A stretch of DNA of 64,000 nt from Thalassovita mediterranea (GTDB lineage: Bacteria; Pseudomonadota; Alphaproteobacteria; Rhodobacterales; Rhodobacteraceae): assembly GCF_001458435.1 (NCBI RefSeq), contig NZ_CYSF01000006.1, forward strand, positions 186,001-250,000, written 5' to 3'. The position numbers were made by a program, and so were the translations under genes. Numbering within the stretch: position 1 is the stretch's first letter; each line of letters begins with the position of its first letter. Below the pieces are notes generated by a model. The model made no database searches, was not told where the DNA came from, and saw only the letters and a program-made list of their open reading frames with translations. Positions 60,721-64,000 of this stretch are shown here, in pieces.

Positions 60721-61638
60721 TTAGTCCCCTTTTGTCAGCGGGCGCACTTCGCCGCTCACCTGATTTCCGTAATATACGCCAAAGTCCCCCATCCGGCTTT
60801 CTTCTGCGAAGCGGGACAGCATGGTGCAAACTGCGGGGTCTGCCACACTCATTAATGTAGACTCCGACAGTTCGGTAAAGATACCGGATGACGGTGTGCC
60901 GCCGGATGCCTGGCACAAGAAGGTGATGTGCTGCGTTTCACAGGCGTCATCTTCGTAGACCGCATAAATGAACCCGGGTTCTGCGATCACACCGCTGGCG
61001 GCAATCAACTGTTTCAACGCAGCCGTTGCACCGCCTTTGCCCACTTTGACCTCTGGCAGGACCAGCTGCCCTTTGTCATCACCTGACAACAGCACCTTGC
61101 CTTCGTGAGCGATCAGCGCGGACACTTTCAGCGTGCTGCCACGGCTCAACGCCTCGGCCTCTGCGGCGGGGGTGACATAGGCGCCACGCGCATAGCCCAG
61201 ACCGGGATGCGTCGCGTTTTCAAAGGCCTTCACCTCACCGATCAGGATCAGGTGGTCGCCCGCCTCGACGCGGTTGAACGTCGCGCAATCAAACCATGCC
61301 GACACGCCGTCAAACACCGGCGCGCCATGTGGCCCCTTTTGCCAGTTGACCGCTGCAAAGCGATCCTCAACCGGACGGGCGAAGGTGTTTGACACCTCTT
61401 TCTGATCCTCAGCCAAGACATTCACCGCAAAACCATCGGCCTGATAAAACGCATCATAGTTACGCGATGAATTGGCCAGACAGACCAGCACCAGCGGCGG
61501 GTCCAACGATACGGAAGTAAAGGAGTTCGCGGTAAACCCCAATGGATTGCCGTCCTGATCATGGGTCGTCACCACAGTCACGCCCGTCATGAAGGCACCA
61601 AACGCATTGCGCAGGGCGCGCGGATCAATCTCAGTCAT
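60721..61638 (-). CDS. Flavin reductase with a degenerate NUDIX-like C-terminal domain
   Basis: A 305-residue two-domain protein. Residues 1-160 are a FMN-dependent flavin reductase (RNAFGAFMTGVTVVTTHDQDGNPLGFTANSFTSVSLDPPLVLVCL). Residues about 168-290 look like a NUDIX fold (LKVSALIAHEGKVLLSGDD, LPEVKVGKGGATAALKQLIAASGV) but the acidic residues of the NUDIX box are lost, so it is likely a binding rather than hydrolysing domain. It would feed reduced flavin to the LLM enzyme. It overlaps the alpha/beta-hydrolase stop by 8 bases. Confidence 0.9.
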   Translation of the reverse strand: MTEIDPRALRNAFGAFMTGVTVVTTHDQDGNPLGFTANSFTSVSLDPPLVLVCLANSSRNYDAFYQADGFAVNVLAEDQKEVSNTFARPVEDRFAAVNWQKGPHGAPVFDGVSAWFDCATFNRVEAGDHLILIGEVKAFENATHPGLGYARGAYVTPAAEAEALSRGSTLKVSALIAHEGKVLLSGDDKGQLVLPEVKVGKGGATAALKQLIAASGVIAEPGFIYAVYEDDACETQHITFLCQASGGTPSSGIFTELSESTLMSVADPAVCTMLSRFAEESRMGDFGVYYGNQVSGEVRPLTKGD

Positions 61639-62473
61639 TGTGTCCTCCGCTCAATGGGGTTTTCAACCAGTCACTCAAGGCCGCATTCACCTGTTCAGGG
61701 GCAGTCAGATTGACCATGTGACGGTGCCCCTCAATCACCACAGCGCGGCCATTCTGAACCGCATCCGCCATCGTACGCGACATTTCGGGGCTGGAATTCT
61801 GATCCCCATCCGCCGTCAATGCCAGAAACGGGCAAGAAATTGTGCAAAACCGATCGGCATAGGTCGCATCGCCGCGTGCAAAGGCATCATAGGCGGTGGC
61901 GTAGCCGTGAATATCAACGCTGGATAGCCAGTCCGACACCTGCGCCCGTGCAGCCTGATCCATAGCGCTACTGCCAAACCAGCGGGTCAGCGGGGTTTCC
62001 AGATCAAAACCGCCTTCGCCAATCTCCTCGGCACGCGCGATCACGGCGGCGCTGGCCGCCGCTGACCGGCGATAGACTCCGTTCAACAGGGCAACACGCG
62101 CTACGTCTTCCGGGTGTTCCGCCGCATAGCCAGCAGACACCAGCGCGCCCATCGAATGACCGGCCAAGTTGACCGGCCCCAGATCCAGCGTTGTCAACAC
62201 CGCGTGTAGCCAGGCCACAAAATCGGGCAACTGTGCCCCTGTCGGCAGGGGCGCACTGCCCCCGTGGCCGGGCATGTCCAGCGCGATCACGCGGTGGGAT
62301 TGCGCCAATGCCTGCACCTGCGGCGCCCATGCTGCCGATTGCATACCGACCCCGTGGATCAGCACCACAGGATCGCCAGCCCCCGCCATATGCACCGCCG
62401 CCGTGCCAAATGGCGCAGGCAAGTGCAGGTCAGACCGCTGCACTTCAGACCGCTGCAGGGTTGTCGACGTCAT
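61631..62473 (-). CDS. Alpha/beta hydrolase
   Basis: A 280-residue hydrolase with oxyanion region LIHGVGMQSAAW, nucleophile elbow GHSMGA, the acid in TADGDQNS (Asp of the triad) and the His in IEGHRHMVN. Close to enol-lactone and C-C or ester hydrolases of catabolic operons. ATG 62473 (AAGGA upstream) lies inside the end of the DUF1185 gene (29-base overlap), so the two are coupled. Confidence 0.9.
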   Translation of the reverse strand: MTSTTLQRSEVQRSDLHLPAPFGTAAVHMAGAGDPVVLIHGVGMQSAAWAPQVQALAQSHRVIALDMPGHGGSAPLPTGAQLPDFVAWLHAVLTTLDLGPVNLAGHSMGALVSAGYAAEHPEDVARVALLNGVYRRSAAASAAVIARAEEIGEGGFDLETPLTRWFGSSAMDQAARAQVSDWLSSVDIHGYATAYDAFARGDATYADRFCTISCPFLALTADGDQNSSPEMSRTMADAVQNGRAVVIEGHRHMVNLTAPEQVNAALSDWLKTPLSGGHND

Positions 62474-63047
62474 GGCCCAATTCCTTCAGATCCTGATAAC
62501 GGTCACCGATCCGGTGATGGGGACGCCCCCCGATCGAAGCGCCCAGCGCAATCACGATCTCATCCGGTGCCGGGGCATCTGCGATTTGCGTCTGGATCGT
62601 CAGATAATGGCTACGACGGCCACCATCATGCTTGTCCATCAGCGGGATCTGCAAAGAAGCGTTTGCCGGACCACGGGTATTGGTGAACGACAGGTAGGAT
62701 TTGGCCCCAACAGCGTTGCGATAGAAGTTTCCAAACTGCAGCGTATGGATCAGGGCAGAGCCATGCTCCACCTCACCATTCACGCCGACAATCGCGGCTT
62801 TGCCGTAGCCTTCGACCTTGTCGCCGCCGCCGCTGGCCTCAAGGATCATATCCGTCAGCAATGAGCCGAGGCCGGGCGCGCAATCACGAATGCCGGGTTT
62901 CAGATCCTCAACGAATCCCTGACCGGCCCACGGGTTCCTGATCACTGCCATTGCCGCAATCATCGTCAGCGGCGTTTCAGCGGCTTTGCCGCCTTCGATC
63001 AGGGTGTTTTCAACATGCAGCAGGGTTTTGCGGATTTCGGCGGGCAT
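62445..63047 (-). CDS. Amino acid synthesis family protein (DUF1185)
   Basis: A 200-residue DUF1185 protein (RKTLLHVENTLIEGGKAAETPLTMIAAMAVIRNPWAGQGFVEDL, VGVNGEVEHGSALIHTLQFGNFYRNAVGAKSYLSFTNTR, IVIALGASIGGRPHHRIGDRYQDL). The molecular role is not firmly known; family members cluster with LLM flavin oxidoreductases in alphaproteobacteria. ATG 63047 has GAAGGTG upstream; the in-frame GTG at 63062 has none. First gene of the operon under the palindromic operator at 63085. Confidence 0.88.
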   Translation of the reverse strand: MPAEIRKTLLHVENTLIEGGKAAETPLTMIAAMAVIRNPWAGQGFVEDLKPGIRDCAPGLGSLLTDMILEASGGGDKVEGYGKAAIVGVNGEVEHGSALIHTLQFGNFYRNAVGAKSYLSFTNTRGPANASLQIPLMDKHDGGRRSHYLTIQTQIADAPAPDEIVIALGASIGGRPHHRIGDRYQDLKELGHDVDNPAAV

Positions 63048-63084
63048 CTCAGGCACCTTCACAGTTTGGATTGGCTAATCGTCT

Positions 63085-63098
63085 TATGGTATACCATA
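63085..63098. promoter_or_regulatory. Probable GntR-family operator
   Basis: TATGGTATACCATA is a perfect 14-bp palindrome between the two divergent genes. The TGGT-N2-ACCA core is the classic site of FadR/VanR-type GntR regulators, and the adjacent gene encodes one. It lies 38 bases before the DUF1185 start and 57 before the gntR start, so it can control both. Confidence 0.75.
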
Positions 63099-63154
63099 TG
63101 ACCGTATGTCAATCCTACCTTGCCTCACCCCCTTCACACTGCTATCCCCAACCT

Positions 63155-63838
63155 ATGGACAAGGCTGTACTTTCAAAGATCAAACACCCGCCCGCGACCC
63201 TGCGCGATATGGTTCAAGAGCGGATGCGCGAAGCCATCATTGAGGGGCATTTCAAACCCGGCGAACGTCTTGTCGAACGTCCGCTGTGTGAACAGCTGGG
63301 GGTCAGCCGTACCGTAATCCGCGAAACCATTCGCTATCTAGAAGCCGAAGGTCTGGTCGAGATTCTGCCCGGTCGCGGCCCGATTGTGGCGACGATGAAC
63401 TGGCAGGATGCTCGCCAGATCTATGATATCCGCCGTATGCTGGAAACCGCCGCCGCCCGCACCTGCGCCGAACAGATCACACCGGATCGCGCTGAAGCTC
63501 TGCGCAACGCGCTGGTTCAGTTGCAACAGGGCTTTGCGGACAAAACACCCGGCACATTGTTCCGCGCCACAGCCGACTTTTACGCAGAAATCTTTGCGGG
63601 CGCCGGTCACCACATCGCATGGGGCATCGTCCAGCGCCTGAATGGCCGCATCAGCCGCCTGCGTATGCTAACACTCGCCACGAAGGATCGCGCCAAACCC
63701 GGCCCCGATCATATGCAGGCGATTTGCACCGCAATCGTGTCCGGCGATGCAGACGCCGCCGAAGCCGCAGTGCACAATCACCTGAACGACACAGCCACCA
63801 TTGCAGAACGCGCACTGGCCGAAGAAGAAAGCAACTGA
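63155..63838 (+). CDS. GntR-family transcriptional regulator (FCD domain)
   Basis: A 227-residue repressor. The N-terminal winged helix (LRDMVQERMREAIIEGHFKPGERLVERPLCEQLGVSRTVIRETIRYLEAEGLVEILPGRGPIVA) and the all-helical FCD ligand domain (about 80-220; DIRRMLETAAARTCA, with the metal-binding pattern of Asp and His in residues such as DHMQAICTAIVSGDADAAEAAVHNHL) are typical. ATG 63155 is chosen since the upstream frame lacks a start with support. It is divergent from, and probably controls, the DUF1185/LLM operon. Confidence 0.92.
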   Translation: MDKAVLSKIKHPPATLRDMVQERMREAIIEGHFKPGERLVERPLCEQLGVSRTVIRETIRYLEAEGLVEILPGRGPIVATMNWQDARQIYDIRRMLETAAARTCAEQITPDRAEALRNALVQLQQGFADKTPGTLFRATADFYAEIFAGAGHHIAWGIVQRLNGRISRLRMLTLATKDRAKPGPDHMQAICTAIVSGDADAAEAAVHNHLNDTATIAERALAEEESN

Positions 63839-63839
63839 C

Positions 63840-64000
63840 ATGCCCAAAGCCTACTGGATCGCCAACGTCACGGTCACTGATCCCAACGCCTATCAGGGCT
63901 ATCAGGCCATCGCCCCTGACGCCTTTGCCCAGTTCGGGGCACGTTTTCTGGCCCGTGGAGAGGCCGAAACACTGGAAGGCACACCTTGGCAGCGCCGCGT
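63840..64000 (+). CDS. DUF1330 family protein, cut by window end
   Basis: The visible 53 residues (MPKAYWIANVTVTDPNAYQGYQAIAPDAFAQFGARFLARGG-like start, ending LEGTPWQRR) are the N-terminus of a DUF1330 protein (dimeric ferredoxin-like fold, about 95 residues; role unknown). It begins one base after the gntR stop, so it is probably co-transcribed with it. Confidence 0.88.
   Translation, partial: MPKAYWIANVTVTDPNAYQGYQAIAPDAFAQFGARFLARGEAETLEGTPWQRR

Overview
The window is a GC-rich chromosomal segment of an alphaproteobacterium, almost certainly a marine Rhodobacterales (roseobacter-group) organism. The evidence is the accB-accC-aat-DUF2155-NDUFA12-type gene string, the small roseobacter-type orphan proteins (near 44.1 and 51.2 kb), MmcB, a PopZ-like protein, and a tRNA-His of the alphaproteobacterial type (no G-1, discriminator A73). 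No rRNA, CRISPR array or intact prophage is visible.

Layout. 0-4.6 kb: tail of a LuxR-type regulator, biotin carboxylase subunits (accB, accC), aat, a DUF2155 protein, an MlaD-type protein, an NDUFA12-like protein and a RidA protein. 4.8-9.7 kb: clpX and clpP, a GlxA-type AraC regulator and an acyl-CoA dehydrogenase. 9.9-14.0 kb: a hybrid histidine kinase, a periplasmic molybdopterin-fold protein and a NarL-type response regulator. 14.1-36.0 kb is a matrix/biofilm island. On the minus strand lie algF, algI, two AlgJ/AlgX-like acetylation proteins, alg44, alg8, algA and algD, followed by a secreted RTX calcium-binding protein. Back to back on the plus strand lie a BapA/LapA-like adhesin and its complete type I secretion system (outer-membrane lipoprotein, ABC exporter, membrane fusion protein). 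36-44 kb: a trypsin-like protease, a ugpBAEC glycerol-3-phosphate-type ABC transporter with an endonuclease/exonuclease/phosphatase-family enzyme, a divergent LacI regulator and tRNA-His. 44-56 kb: housekeeping genes (mmcB, class V aminotransferase, MsbA-like exporter, a glycosyltransferase, ygfZ, efp, cobQ, PopZ-like, tolC, pcm). 56.4-58.1 kb: tRNA-Cys followed by a small graveyard of mobile DNA (possible integrase stub and two IS3-family remnants, one carrying two nested palindromic mini-elements). 58.2-64 kb: a catabolic-looking operon (aldehyde dehydrogenase, LLM flavin oxidoreductase, flavin reductase, alpha/beta hydrolase, DUF1185 protein), divergent from a GntR regulator whose operator can be read, and a DUF1330 protein cut by the window end.

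How the genes work together. The alg block encodes sugar-nucleotide supply (algA, algD), a c-di-GMP-controlled polymerase (alg8 with PilZ-bearing alg44) and O-acetylation (algI/J/X/F), but no algK, algE, algG or algL is present. The likely product is therefore an acetylated polymannuronate or alginate-like polymer whose outer-membrane export must be encoded elsewhere or differ from Pseudomonas. The adhesin and type I system beside it probably supply the protein part of the same matrix. The adhesin's start is displaced by a one-base frameshift. Two promoter regions of the alg block share an unusual bipartite motif (CGACCTGAAGG-N10-TATCC-N2-TGGG) that may bind a common regulator.
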